Position numbers and translations under genes: made by a program. A stretch of 49,201 nucleotides of DNA. It comes from CAYRSS01 sp964426945. GTDB taxonomy: Bacteria > Planctomycetota > Phycisphaerae > UBA1845. Shown here piece by piece: positions 1 through 7,424 of the stretch. Location of the stretch: assembly GCA_964426945.1 (NCBI GenBank), contig CAYRSS010000028.1, positions 1 through 49,201 on the forward strand. The letters run 5' to 3'. Below the pieces are notes generated by a model, which saw only the letters and a program-made list of their open reading frames with translations, made no database searches and was not told where the DNA came from. Position 1 is the first letter of the stretch, and each line of letters starts with the position of its first letter.

Positions 1-591
1 AAGCCCGGCCATTATCGTCTGGTCAGGAAACGGTGACTCAGGCGGATCTGGCGAACATCGCACGCCAGCCCGCCAAATCGCCATTAGCCGAGGAGAAAGC
101 GTCGACGAAGGCCGTCAGGGCCGGTTCAAACAACCGGCAGTCGCCCCGATTCGCCTTCGGCGAATAGAGCAGAGGAGCAGTGGAGCAGGAGAAAGCAAGG
201 CTGTGACAGGAACGGGGGGACGCGGGCGCTGAAGTCTGCTCACCTGCGGTCACCTGCTCTCCTGATGACCTGCTCTCGCCGTCTGCCCCCCCCGCTTCAC
301 TCACGCCCTTGCTGCCGGCGCGTCCTGCGTTCTCCCTACGCGGAGCCCCTTCTTTCCCCCCTCCCTGTCAGGGAGGGGTTGGGGGAGGGTGTCGCGGACG
401 CGGGAAGCCTGCACCGGCCGCACTCCGCGGCCCCTCACAGCCGCGGACGCCCGCGTCCGTAGTCCGCCCAAGTGATCGTCGTTCCACTCCGGCAGGGGCG
501 GCTGCGCCAGGTCACGGGGACAACTGAATCAGCGCAACGCTGCACGCTCACGCTGAGTACAGCAAGAATGCGCCACCTGTCCGACTCTACG
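1..591. other. Intergenic stretch, no supported gene
   Basis: No open frame here has a ribosome-binding site, a recognisable motif or a plausible composition. The stretch lies downstream of the minus-strand gene ending at 592. It holds a C/G-rich hairpin at 358-378 and, at 547-578, a copy of a short motif (core CACGCTGAGTACAGC) that recurs near 2258-2272. Confidence 0.5.
356..389. repeat. C/G-rich hairpin repeat
   Basis: A perfect 9-bp inverted repeat (CCCCTCCCT at 358-366, AGGGAGGGG at 370-378) around a 3-nt loop is followed by a G-rich run to 389. This kind of short intergenic hairpin is common in bacterial genomes. No T-tract follows, so a terminator role is unsupported. Confidence 0.5.
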
Positions 592-993
592 CTAGTCGCC
601 CAACTTGATACGCCTGACCATGCCGTCCTGAACATCGATGTAGACAAAGTAGCGCCAGTCGATCAGGAGTCGCTGAATCCGCCCGGGGCTCTCTAACTCA
701 TAGACGATGCTGCAATCATCCTCACCATCACATGAGACTTGATCTGCAGGTCCAAGCGTCAAGGCGAGTTGCTCTTTCGTCAAACCGGTCACGGCAGCAT
801 TGAAGCTATCATCTGCTGCCATCATGGTGCGCAGTTGACGGTCACCGGACCTCCAAGCCACGGCATCAAACGCCTTCCTGTAACAAGCCAAGTCTATGAG
901 CGGAAGCGCGAGCACGAGGACGACGAGCCAACGGGGCTTGGGTCGCCACCTGCCCCGGCTCGCCAATCTGCGACCAGACTGATCTTCGGACAT
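592..993 (-). CDS. Small membrane-anchored protein, BamE/SmpA-like tail
   Basis: A 133-residue protein. A basic N-terminus (many Arg and Lys before residue 22) leads into one hydrophobic segment at about residues 22-37, so it is probably anchored in the inner membrane with the rest outside the cytoplasm. The second half has a 'LTKEQLALTLGPAD' stretch followed by short beta-like segments ending in 'MVRRIKLGD'. That resembles the small SmpA/BamE fold, in which a Thr-Lys/Glu-Glu helix and an LGxPD-like turn precede strands. The likeness is by eye only. ATG at 993 is preferred over a TTG nine codons upstream because the longer version has no visible ribosome-binding site. Function unknown. It lies alone, 107 nt downstream of the DUF6265 gene on the same strand. 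Confidence 0.6.
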   Translation of the reverse strand: MSEDQSGRRLASRGRWRPKPRWLVVLVLALPLIDLACYRKAFDAVAWRSGDRQLRTMMAADDSFNAAVTGLTKEQLALTLGPADQVSCDGEDDCSIVYELESPGRIQRLLIDWRYFVYIDVQDGMVRRIKLGD

Positions 994-1100
994 ATCTACC
1001 GCTCCCGAGCGCACGATCAACTATCGCCCGCCATTCTGGGGCCGGGTGGCTATCCCTGCGCTCCGCACAGCGAAAATAATCCCCCGGTTCCCCAACCCCG

Positions 1101-2009
1101 CTACTCCCCTTCGCGTTTGAACTCGAATCGCTGCGGTTTGCCGCCCTTGGCGAAGCCGATCGAGGCTGTCAGTTGTCCCTCGGCCGAGCGTTCGTAGACG
1201 ATGCGCTGCGGGAAGTCGTGGCGAGGGTTCAGGAACACGGCGCGGGTCGGGCCCAGCTCGGTGAGCACGAACTCGGTTTTGGCCCCGCCGTTGGGCTGGG
1301 CGACGTAGACCAGCCCGCCGTCGCGTTCGATGATACGCAGGTATTCGAACGCGGTCATCCGGCCGCGAGAGACGGTGCGCGACACGCCCAGCATCGCGCC
1401 GCCCAACGGCGGACTCCAGCGCTCCTCGATCGAGGTGGCGCCCGACGCCCCTCTTGTGCCCACCCACGCGCCGGCGAGCCAGGCGAGCTCGCCGATGCCC
1501 CCGGGGGCCTTCGCCGGCTCCGGCAGGGCGATGTCCGGCGGATGCCGGTAGAGGGCGACCGATTTCCAGCCGCCGGGCGGATCTACAGCCACGCTCAGGA
1601 GCAGACCCTCGGCCGTCGGGCGCAGCTCTGCTCGGATCAGCCCGGTGACCGTGTTGTCCGACGCCCGCACCATCTCGATGTCGTAGGTAAACGCGCCGTC
1701 CTTCCACATGCCGCGGTAGCGCGAGAGCCGGCCCTCTCCGGCCACTTCGGTGGCCGATCCGTCGAGCGCCATGCGGATTTCACCGTCGCTGCGGATCACG
1801 GTCAGAGCGTCGTTCTCGACGCGCAGGCGGACCTTTGTGCTCATGCTGGGCTGCTGCTGCTCGGCGGGGCGGCCCTCGGTGCGGTCCTCGACGTAGATCC
1901 ACTCGCCGTCGAGCGCGCGCAACTCGTCGGCCTGCGCGGCCCGCGCGGTGAGGACTGCCGGGGTTGCCAGCAGCAGGAATGCCGTAGCCAGCAAGGTGCG
2001 CGAGCGCAT
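1101..2009 (-). CDS. Secreted DUF6265-domain protein
   Basis: A 302-residue exported protein. An N-terminal signal peptide (MRSRTLLATAFLLLATPAV..., cleavage near an Ala-Gln-Ala motif around residues 23-27) is followed by a first domain beginning 'LDGEWIYVEDRTEGR'. This looks like a lipocalin-like or TIGR03067-like beta domain, a type often seen in planctomycetes. The C-terminal half, from about residue 180, matches DUF6265: 'LAWLAGAWVG', then 'EERWSPPLGGAMLGVSRT', 'EYLRIIERDGGLVYVAQP' and 'NPRHDFPQRI'. ATG at 2009 was chosen because AGGAGA stands 7 nt upstream and the signal peptide starts there. The longer frame to 2261 adds low-complexity sequence without a start signal. Biochemical role unknown; both domains are probably small-molecule-binding beta barrels. 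Confidence 0.82.
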   Translation of the reverse strand: MRSRTLLATAFLLLATPAVLTARAAQADELRALDGEWIYVEDRTEGRPAEQQQPSMSTKVRLRVENDALTVIRSDGEIRMALDGSATEVAGEGRLSRYRGMWKDGAFTYDIEMVRASDNTVTGLIRAELRPTAEGLLLSVAVDPPGGWKSVALYRHPPDIALPEPAKAPGGIGELAWLAGAWVGTRGASGATSIEERWSPPLGGAMLGVSRTVSRGRMTAFEYLRIIERDGGLVYVAQPNGGAKTEFVLTELGPTRAVFLNPRHDFPQRIVYERSAEGQLTASIGFAKGGKPQRFEFKREGE

Positions 2010-2413
2010 GATGGAGTCTCCTGTCGAAGGACGCGTCGGCGGGTCGCAGTCGACCCAACGCGGTTGAGTACCCCGGATCGTGGGTGCAGACCAGAAACAG
2101 GCATGCCGGGGCTGCGACCCGTCGCGCGATCCGAGAGGGCGGGCAGAGTCTACCCTCAGCCCTGGCGGGCCCGTCACCCCACACGTGGGCGTCACCAACC
2201 CCTCAGGACCACGCTTCGAAGCTTTCGGGCCGACCGAGCCTGCGCAGGAGAGCATGCCCACGCTGAGTACAGCGAGAGCATGCCACCCTCGGCGCCCTCC
2301 CTGCCCTCGGCGCCTTCGCTACCCTCGGCGCCTTCCGTGCCATCGGCGCCTTCCGTGCCATCGGCGCCCTACCCGCCGTCAGCACCGGCACGATTCTACC
2401 GCCGCACGGGCCC
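2010..2413. other. Intergenic region with short repeats
   Basis: About 400 bp between two minus-strand genes, with no supported ORF. It holds the 18-bp tandem repeat at 2286-2393 and a direct repeat of GAGAGCATGCC at 2248-2258 and 2274-2284. Between those copies lies the CACGCTGAGTACAGC motif that also occurs at 549-563. The leader of the DUF6265 gene occupies the left edge. Confidence 0.5.
2286..2393. repeat. 18-bp tandem repeat, about 5.5 units
   Basis: Units start at 2286, 2304, 2322, 2340 and 2358, with a degenerate sixth at 2376. The consensus is close to CCCTCGGCGCCTTCCGTG. The units would read as Ala-Pro-Ser repeats in one frame, but no real gene covers them. The array sits just downstream of the SRPBCC gene stop. 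Confidence 0.85.
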
Positions 2414-3226
2414 CTACCCCATCTGCGGCATGGGGAATTGCTCCCCGATCCACGCCTGCCAGGCCGGCTGGTCGCGCTCGACGGCCGCCTTGGCTTTGTC
2501 GCCGTAGAGGTAGGTGCTCATGCACACCATGACCATCCCGCCGCAGGAGAACGCGCCGACGTACGCCGTACCCGGTGCGGGCGTGTCGAGGCGGAGCAGG
2601 ACGGTGTTCTTGTGCATCCCCTTGCCCAGGGAGTCCACCACGCCGGCCGTCCGCGGGAAGCCGTCGGGGGCGGTCCACTTCTGCCCCTCGGCCAGGTTGA
2701 GGAGCCCCAGCGCGCCGCCGGCCTTGTCCCAGGCGGCGCCTTCCGACTCGGTGGAGAAGCCGACGAACTGCATAGCCGAGCAAGGCAGACCCTTGTAGCG
2801 CTCGAGGTACGCTCGCAGGATGCGGTAGTATGTCGGCCAGCCCTGCTCGAGGCCTTCGAGCTGATTGTCCCAGTCGTCGGTGCTGGCGAAGAGGCTGTGC
2901 ACGACGCGGACCAGGCACTTGCCGCCGGCGCGGGCTTCGACGGTCCACTCGGTGGCCACCTTGGGCGACCCGGGCATGCCCATGTCGCCCTCAGTGACGA
3001 AGCGGCGTGGCGCCTCCCACGCGGTAATCGTCGCGGGGCAGTCCATGCCCGGCCCGAAGGTGCACACCACCTGCCCGCCCTGCCGCTCTTCACTGCGCGT
3101 GGGCACGAACCACGAAGAGATGCCCGGCCCGGTGGCGATGGCCTGCCAGACTTGTTCCGGCGTCCCGGGAACTTCGACTTCGACCTGCACCGATCGGCGC
3201 CCGGATGAGTCTTTCTTCACGCTCAT
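2414..3226 (-). CDS. SRPBCC (AHSA1-like) domain protein
   Basis: A 270-residue cytoplasmic protein of the START/Bet v1-like SRPBCC superfamily. The N-terminal 150 residues carry the AHSA1/CalC-type signature: 'VEVEVPGTPEQVWQAIATG', 'ISSWFVPTR', then 'TEWTVEARAGGKCLVRVVHS'. The C-terminal 120 residues form a second, weaker domain with 'GFPRTAGVVDSLGKGMHKNT'. Such proteins bind hydrophobic small molecules; the ligand cannot be read from sequence. The start overlaps the stop of the upstream ArsR-type regulator (ATGA at 3226-3223), so the two are translationally coupled in one operon. An ArsR regulator next to an SRPBCC gene is a common bacterial pairing. Expression is probably controlled from the palindrome at 3841-3864. 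Confidence 0.85.
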   Translation of the reverse strand: MSVKKDSSGRRSVQVEVEVPGTPEQVWQAIATGPGISSWFVPTRSEERQGGQVVCTFGPGMDCPATITAWEAPRRFVTEGDMGMPGSPKVATEWTVEARAGGKCLVRVVHSLFASTDDWDNQLEGLEQGWPTYYRILRAYLERYKGLPCSAMQFVGFSTESEGAAWDKAGGALGLLNLAEGQKWTAPDGFPRTAGVVDSLGKGMHKNTVLLRLDTPAPGTAYVGAFSCGGMVMVCMSTYLYGDKAKAAVERDQPAWQAWIGEQFPMPQMG

Positions 3227-3825
3227 GTCGTTTCCTTTCCTTTGACTTCCCCGGGCGCGGGATACGCCCCGATGATCAGGCGGTGACGACGCCCGCCCGG
3301 TGCGGACTCGTCGTGATAGCGGGAGACCAGCGTAGCGACCGCAGCCGTCAGCTCGCTGCTGAACGCGGCTCGCTCCTCCGCGGAGCGGAACCGCACCTCG
3401 GTATCGATGGAGAGCGTCGCGAGACGCTTGTTGAGCTCCTCGGCCTTGCGGAGCAACTGGCCGACCTCGCGCACGACGCGGGCGGCCAGCGCGACGAGAT
3501 AGCTCGCCGACAAGCGGTCCATGCCCCGAGCCGGATCCGCCGCGACCGGGCCGAGCGCCGCGGGCGAGACCACGTAGCTCGACGCGGTCGCGACGAGACG
3601 CCGCTCGGTGAGACCGCCCCACCGCTTGCGGCTGTCTACGCGGACCAGGCCGTGCTCCTCCAGCGTGCGCAGGTGGTAATTCACCTTCTGCCGCGTGAGC
3701 CCCACGCGCCCGGCGAGCGTCGCGGCGGACATCGGGGTGCGCAGCTCCGACAGGAGCCGGCTGCGGACCGGGTCGAGGGCCACCCCGGCGGAGGCAGGAT
3801 CGTCGATGACGCGCAGGTCGACCAT
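3223..3825 (-). CDS. ArsR-type winged-helix regulator
   Basis: A 200-residue transcription factor. Residues about 5-75 form a winged helix-turn-helix ('AATLAGRVGLTRQKVNYHL' recognition region, then 'LEEHGLVRVDSRKRWGGLTE'). The C-terminal part, about residues 110-190, is helical and rich in Glu and Arg, likely a dimerisation or sensor segment. The classical ArsR metal-binding cysteine motif is absent, so it probably senses something other than a metal. ATG at 3825 is preferred to ATG 3843 or TTG 3849 because the best promoter puts the -10 box at 3839-3834. Those upstream starts would lie ahead of the transcript, and 3825 would be a nearly leaderless start. It heads a two-gene operon with the SRPBCC gene and is probably autorepressed. 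Confidence 0.85.
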   Translation of the reverse strand: MVDLRVIDDPASAGVALDPVRSRLLSELRTPMSAATLAGRVGLTRQKVNYHLRTLEEHGLVRVDSRKRWGGLTERRLVATASSYVVSPAALGPVAADPARGMDRLSASYLVALAARVVREVGQLLRKAEELNKRLATLSIDTEVRFRSAEERAAFSSELTAAVATLVSRYHDESAPGGRRHRLIIGAYPAPGEVKGKETT

Positions 3826-3833
3826 GGGCGCCC

Positions 3834-3862
3834 AGCGTAGCATTGACAAAACTTTTTGTCAA
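3834..3862 (-). promoter_or_regulatory. Sigma70-type promoter of the arsR-like operon
   Basis: On the minus strand TTGACA (3862-3857) is followed after 17 nt by TACGCT (3839-3834). Transcription would begin near 3826-3828, only 1-3 nt ahead of the ATG at 3825, so the message is probably leaderless or nearly so. No Shine-Dalgarno sequence precedes that ATG, which fits. Confidence 0.6.
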
Positions 3863-3864
3863 TG
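3841..3864. promoter_or_regulatory. Perfect 24-bp palindromic operator
   Basis: CATTGACAAAA at 3841-3851 and TTTTGTCAATG at 3854-3864 form a perfect inverted repeat around a 2-nt centre. It is AT-rich in a GC-rich neighbourhood. It covers the -35 box and the whole spacer of the operon promoter, so binding by the winged-helix regulator encoded next to it would block RNA polymerase. The protein-site assignment is inferred from position. Confidence 0.75.
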
Positions 3865-4114
3865 ATTTTCGGCTGCGATTCTGGTGGAAAGCGGCCACCG
3901 AGCGGTCGTTCAGACGTCGGAATCGGCGGGCGTCGGGACGTCGCCAGCCGATGCCGGGCTCGCCCCGAAGGCCGCCGGCTCATCTCAGGGGACGCCCCTC
4001 GGACGCGTAGGGCAGCTCCGCCGCGATGGTGTCGGACCGACCCGGGGAGGTGGACCCCTGAAGCGAGCTGGACTTCCGCCCCCCATTGTCCGAGCCGGTC
4101 GCTATCATGCGCCC

Positions 4115-4690
4115 ATGGCTCTGATCGTCCTCCTGCGCGGCGTGAATGTCGGCGGCCATCGGACCTTCCGGCCCAGCGTCTTCGCCCGGCAACTGGCCGA
4201 GTACGACGTGGAAAACGTCGGCGCCGCGGGCACGTTCGTGGTCCGCAGGCCGGGTCCTCGTGCCGCGCTGCGCGCGGCGCTGGCCGAGCGGCTGCCGTTC
4301 GAGACAGAAATGGTCTTGTGCGACGGCCGTGACATCCTCCGCCTCGCCGCGGACAATCCGTTCAAGGGCCGGCCCGCCCGGCCGGACGTAGTTCGGTTCG
4401 TGAGCTTCCTGGCCGCGGGCCGCGTGCGGCTCTCCCTCCCGATGACCCTGCCTCCGGAGGGCGAGTGGTCTCTGCGAGTCCTGGGCGCAGCCGGCCGGCT
4501 GGTCTTCGGCGAATACCGCCGGAACATGAAGGCAATCGCCCAGCTCGGGAAACTCGACAAGCTCTTCGGCACCGCCGTCACGACGCGGAACTGGAATACC
4601 GTGAAGCAGGTGGTGCGGGTCTTGCAGGGCGACGGGCCACAGCCACCCCGCCGCGGCGGGCGATCTGGCGCGCCGCGGGCCGCGAATTGA
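4115..4690 (+). CDS. DUF1697 family protein
   Basis: A 191-residue cytoplasmic protein. It opens with the DUF1697 signature (ALIVLLRGVNVGGHRTF), continues with the 'VENVGAAGTFVVRR' segment, and closes with 'TTRNWNTVKQVVRVL', the family's conserved threonine-arginine-asparagine-tryptophan-asparagine motif. The usual family length is 170-185. The last 20 residues, rich in Pro, Arg and Gly, are a tail outside the domain. ATG at 4115 is chosen because the family always starts right at this motif; the frame open back to 3884 has no family likeness. No biochemical activity has been established for the family to my knowledge. It stands alone, followed 42 nt later by the MITE-like hairpin. Confidence 0.85.
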   Translation: MALIVLLRGVNVGGHRTFRPSVFARQLAEYDVENVGAAGTFVVRRPGPRAALRAALAERLPFETEMVLCDGRDILRLAADNPFKGRPARPDVVRFVSFLAAGRVRLSLPMTLPPEGEWSLRVLGAAGRLVFGEYRRNMKAIAQLGKLDKLFGTAVTTRNWNTVKQVVRVLQGDGPQPPRRGGRSGAPRAAN

Positions 4691-4732
4691 CCCGCGCATG
4701 CGGACTACCCGGGAGACGGGCGCCGGCGATAG

Positions 4733-4829
4733 CAGTCCGTTGAAAAAGTCGAACCCGCAGCAAAAAGCCGCGTTCTTGACCGCGCCAGACGGGCGCTGAT
4801 CGGCCGCTACCGACTTTTTCAACGGACTG
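4733..4829. mobile_element. MITE-like element with 19-bp terminal inverted repeats
   Basis: CAGTCCGTTGAAAAAGTCG at 4733-4751 is repeated exactly inverted at 4811-4829, giving a 97-bp element with a 59-bp GC-rich interior and no coding capacity. ATAG stands immediately outside both ends (4729-4732 and 4830-4833), like a 4-bp target-site duplication. It is therefore a candidate non-autonomous transposable element. A long stem-loop or bidirectional terminator after the DUF1697 gene is the alternative. No transposase gene is present in the window. Confidence 0.5.
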
Positions 4830-4950
4830 ATAGCGCCAAGTATCGCAACCCGCCGCCCCGCCTGCCGAAGCGAAGGCGGGACCTGCGTTCATCGAGGTCG
4901 CCACGATTGTCGCCGTTTGACTCGGAGTATCGACCGCGGAGGGACTTCGC

Positions 4951-5322
4951 ATGCGAGTAAGCTTTCCCATCATCTTCGTGAGCGACATGCAACGCTCGGT
5001 GTCGTTCTATCGCGATGTGCTGCGCCTGCCCTTGAGGTTCGACACGCCCCATTGGACGGAATTCGGCGGGGACAACACGAGCCTCGCGCTTCACGCCAGC
5101 GATGACCCCAATCCCGAGCGGGGCGTGCAGGAGCATCTGCCCGCAGGTCGCTGTCGCCCGGGGTTTGATGTGCCTGATCTGGATGAGTTCCACCGCTGGA
5201 TGACTGAAAGAAACGTACCTTGCGTCCAGAAGCCCACTGAGCTGTTCGGCGCTCGGATCGCACAGTATGCGGACCCTGATGGATTGGTGCTCTCGGTCGG
5301 CGAGTCGAAGCCGAGAGGGTGA
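4951..5322 (+). CDS. VOC family (glyoxalase/bleomycin-resistance-like) protein
   Basis: A 123-residue single VOC domain. The start 'RVSFPIIFVSDMQRSVSFY' is the usual first beta strand and helix of the fold, followed by 'LPLRFDTPHWTEF' and the closing 'ARIAQYADPDGLVLSV', where the family keeps the DPDGN-like turn. Members are metal-dependent lyases, dioxygenases or drug-binding proteins that work as dimers. The pattern of potential metal ligands (His in 'TPHWTEF', Glu/Asp near the end) does not single out one reaction. ATG 4951 follows a good CGGAGGG ribosome-binding site. It may share a transcript with the AlkD-like gene 167 nt downstream. Confidence 0.85.
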   Translation: MRVSFPIIFVSDMQRSVSFYRDVLRLPLRFDTPHWTEFGGDNTSLALHASDDPNPERGVQEHLPAGRCRPGFDVPDLDEFHRWMTERNVPCVQKPTELFGARIAQYADPDGLVLSVGESKPRG

Positions 5323-5488
5323 GGCTCCCGGTGCGCGGACGGGGTGCAGGGCTGCTTGCGTGACTGCACCCGGCCGTGTGCGGCGCAGTGCCGCAACAAT
5401 CGCCGTGAGAAGCGGCGCCGCGTCCGGCCGCTCGCAAGCGACGCTGCCCGTTGACCGGGGCAGCGCGGCCCGGCTACCCTACGCTGTC

Positions 5489-6154
5489 ATGACCGTCAAA
5501 GAAGTCCTCGCAAAGCTCGAGTCGCTCGGCGATGAAGCGCGGCGCAAGCACAACACCAAGGCCGGCGCGCCCGACAATCAGTTCGGCGTGAAGCTCGGTG
5601 ACATCCGGGCCGTGGCCAAGCAGCTCAAGGCCGACCACGACTTCGGCCTGAAACTGTGGGACACCGGCAACGTTGATGCGCAGCTGCTGGCAACCCTTGT
5701 TCTCAAGCCCAAGTCGCTCTCCGCGGACGAGCTCGATCGCCTCACGCGATCCACCACCTGCGCACAAGTGGCCGAGTGGCTGAACTCCTACGTTGTTGCG
5801 CAGCATCCCGAAAAGGAGGCGCTGCGCGCCAAGTGGATGAAGGACAAGGACCGCTGGGCCGCCCGTGCGGGCTGGCACCTGACGGCCAGCCGCGTGAACA
5901 AGGATGCCGACGGCCTCGATCTGGCCGCGTTGCTCGACCGGATCGAGAAGGAGATGCCCACGGCCAAGCCCGAGGTTCAGTGGACGATGAACAACACCCT
6001 GGGGGCGATCGGCATCAAGCACGCCGCGCTCCGCAAGCGGGCTGTCGCCATCGGTGAGAAGATCGGCCTGTACAAGGACTGGCCGGTGTCTAAGGGCTGC
6101 ACGCCGCCGTATGTGCCGGTGTGGGTCGACGCGATGGTGAACCGGAAGAAGTAG
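5489..6154 (+). CDS. AlkD-like DNA alkylation repair protein
   Basis: A 221-residue, mostly helical protein of the DNA alkylation repair (COG4912, AlkD-like HEAT-repeat) family. The N-terminus 'KEVLAKLESLGDEARRKHN' with 'FGVKLGDIRAVAKQL' is the typical opening (the 'G(V/I)...R.(I/L)AK' motif). The middle holds 'WLNSYVVAQHPEKEA' and 'RAGWHLTASRV'. The end carries 'NNTLGAIGIKHAALRKRA' and 'YKDWPVSKGCTPPYVPVW', the conserved C-terminal Lys-Gly-Cys-Thr-Pro motif of this subfamily. True AlkD enzymes excise N3- and N7-alkylated purines; many homologues have no assigned substrate. ATG 5489 is where the family begins; upstream in-frame sequence back to 5267 overlaps the VOC gene and looks non-coding. 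Confidence 0.82.
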   Translation: MTVKEVLAKLESLGDEARRKHNTKAGAPDNQFGVKLGDIRAVAKQLKADHDFGLKLWDTGNVDAQLLATLVLKPKSLSADELDRLTRSTTCAQVAEWLNSYVVAQHPEKEALRAKWMKDKDRWAARAGWHLTASRVNKDADGLDLAALLDRIEKEMPTAKPEVQWTMNNTLGAIGIKHAALRKRAVAIGEKIGLYKDWPVSKGCTPPYVPVWVDAMVNRKK

Positions 6155-6325
6155 CCGCCCCGCGTAAAGCGGCGCCAGCCCCGCTGGAGGCTCCGCGCTC
6201 CTGTCCGATCGGAACGAAGCGGGCGGAGCTCGACGGGTTTCTAAGCGGGTGAACAGACTTGGCGGCGGTCATGACCCGGGCTGGCCGCCGCGGCGGTTCT
6301 CGGCACGGGTATGCGAGGAGTGGTT

Positions 6326-6823
6326 ATGGCGTCATCGGGATCTTCGTCGCGCAAGCCAGCAAGTCGACGGGCAATTGCGGCGTCGCAGCCGGTCCGCCGC
6401 GCGACCGCTGAAGCCACCCGGCTGCTCTCCGGCGGCAACCCGCAGATCGCGAAGGCCGACGGCGACGCACCGGTGCAGGCGTACATCGCGGCCATGCCCG
6501 GCTGGAAACGCGATGCGGGACGCCGGCTTGACGAATTGATCGCGCGCGCGGTTCCGCGGGTGCGCAAGGCTGTCCGGTGGAATACCCCCTTTTACGGGGT
6601 CGAGGGCCGCGGCTGGTTCCTCGGTTTTCACTGCTTCACGAAGTACATCAAGGTTAGTTTCCTGCGCGGTGCACAGCTGCGGCCTACGCCGCCGATTGAA
6701 TCCAAGGATCCCGACGCGCGCTACCTTCACATCCACGAGGATGAGCCCCTCGACGAAGCGCTGGTCACCAAGTGGGTTCGACAGGCCGCGAAGCTGCCCG
6801 GCTGGACCGGGTTCAGCGCCTGA
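6326..6823 (+). CDS. DUF1801 family protein
   Basis: A 165-residue protein. Residues 1-45 are a basic, Ser/Ala-rich low-complexity tail. Residues about 45-160 are the DUF1801 (YdhG-like) domain with 'APVQAYIAAMPGWKRDAGRR', the central 'VRKAVRWNTPFYGVEG', 'HCFTKYIKVSFLRGA' and the terminal 'VTKWVRQAAKLPGW'. The fold is similar to the frataxin-like YdhG group and its function is unknown. ATG 6326 has GAGGAG five nt upstream. The ATG at 6311 lies in front of that site and is less likely. Spacing to the cupin gene downstream is 48 nt on the same strand, so the two may be co-transcribed. Confidence 0.78.
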   Translation: MASSGSSSRKPASRRAIAASQPVRRATAEATRLLSGGNPQIAKADGDAPVQAYIAAMPGWKRDAGRRLDELIARAVPRVRKAVRWNTPFYGVEGRGWFLGFHCFTKYIKVSFLRGAQLRPTPPIESKDPDARYLHIHEDEPLDEALVTKWVRQAAKLPGWTGFSA

Positions 6824-6871
6824 CCCGCAGCATCGACTGACCTCATCCGGCCGCTGAGCCAGGAGCAACGC

Positions 6872-7336
6872 ATGAGCACCGCCGGTAACCTCTCGCCCAC
6901 TGTGGTGCCACCCGGCGCCGGGCGCGTCATCCGCGCCTTCGGCAGCGAGATCATCGTACACCTCGGCGCGGCCGAGACGGGTGGCGCGTACACGATGTTC
7001 ACCGTCCTCACGCCGCCGGGCGGCGGCGTGCCGCCACACTATCACGAGGCGGAGGACGAGTGGTTCCTCGTGCAGGAAGGGCGCTGCGAGTTTCTTCTCA
7101 ACGGCGCGTGGACGCTCGCGCCGGTTGGGACGGTGGCGTTTCTGCCGCGTGGCGTGGTTCACGCCTTCCGCAACGCGGGCGACGCACCGCTGCGCCTGCT
7201 GGTGCATACGGCGCCGGCCGGGTTCGAGGCGTTCTACGCTCGCGCCGCGGCCGAATTCGTACGGCCCGAGCCGCCCGACATGAACCGGCTCGTTCAGATC
7301 GCCGCGGAACACGGGATTCACATTCTGCCGGGCTAG
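6872..7336 (+). CDS. Cupin domain protein
   Basis: A 154-residue small beta-barrel protein. Cupin motif 1 is visible as 'PPHYHEAEDEWFLVQEG' (two His and a Glu as metal ligands, around residues 55-70), and motif 2 as 'PRGVVHAFRN' (the last His, around residue 95). All four ligands are kept, so it probably binds a metal and may be an enzyme, but cupins range over dioxygenases, isomerases and storage proteins. The C-terminal 'EFVRPEPPDMNRLVQIAAEHGI' tail recurs in quercetin-dioxygenase-like cupins. ATG follows AGGAG by 6 nt. Confidence 0.82.
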   Translation: MSTAGNLSPTVVPPGAGRVIRAFGSEIIVHLGAAETGGAYTMFTVLTPPGGGVPPHYHEAEDEWFLVQEGRCEFLLNGAWTLAPVGTVAFLPRGVVHAFRNAGDAPLRLLVHTAPAGFEAFYARAAAEFVRPEPPDMNRLVQIAAEHGIHILPG

Positions 7337-7424
7337 CGGCTCGGTCGCTGGCATCGGCACGCCCCACGGGCTGTGGTGGCTCCTTCGCTTTGCCACCTCA
7401 CCCGCGGCCGCCTACACTGAGGTC

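Noticed and set aside
739..1197. 152-codon plus-strand frame
   Set aside because: It overlaps two minus-strand genes with better start signals and has no recognisable motif.
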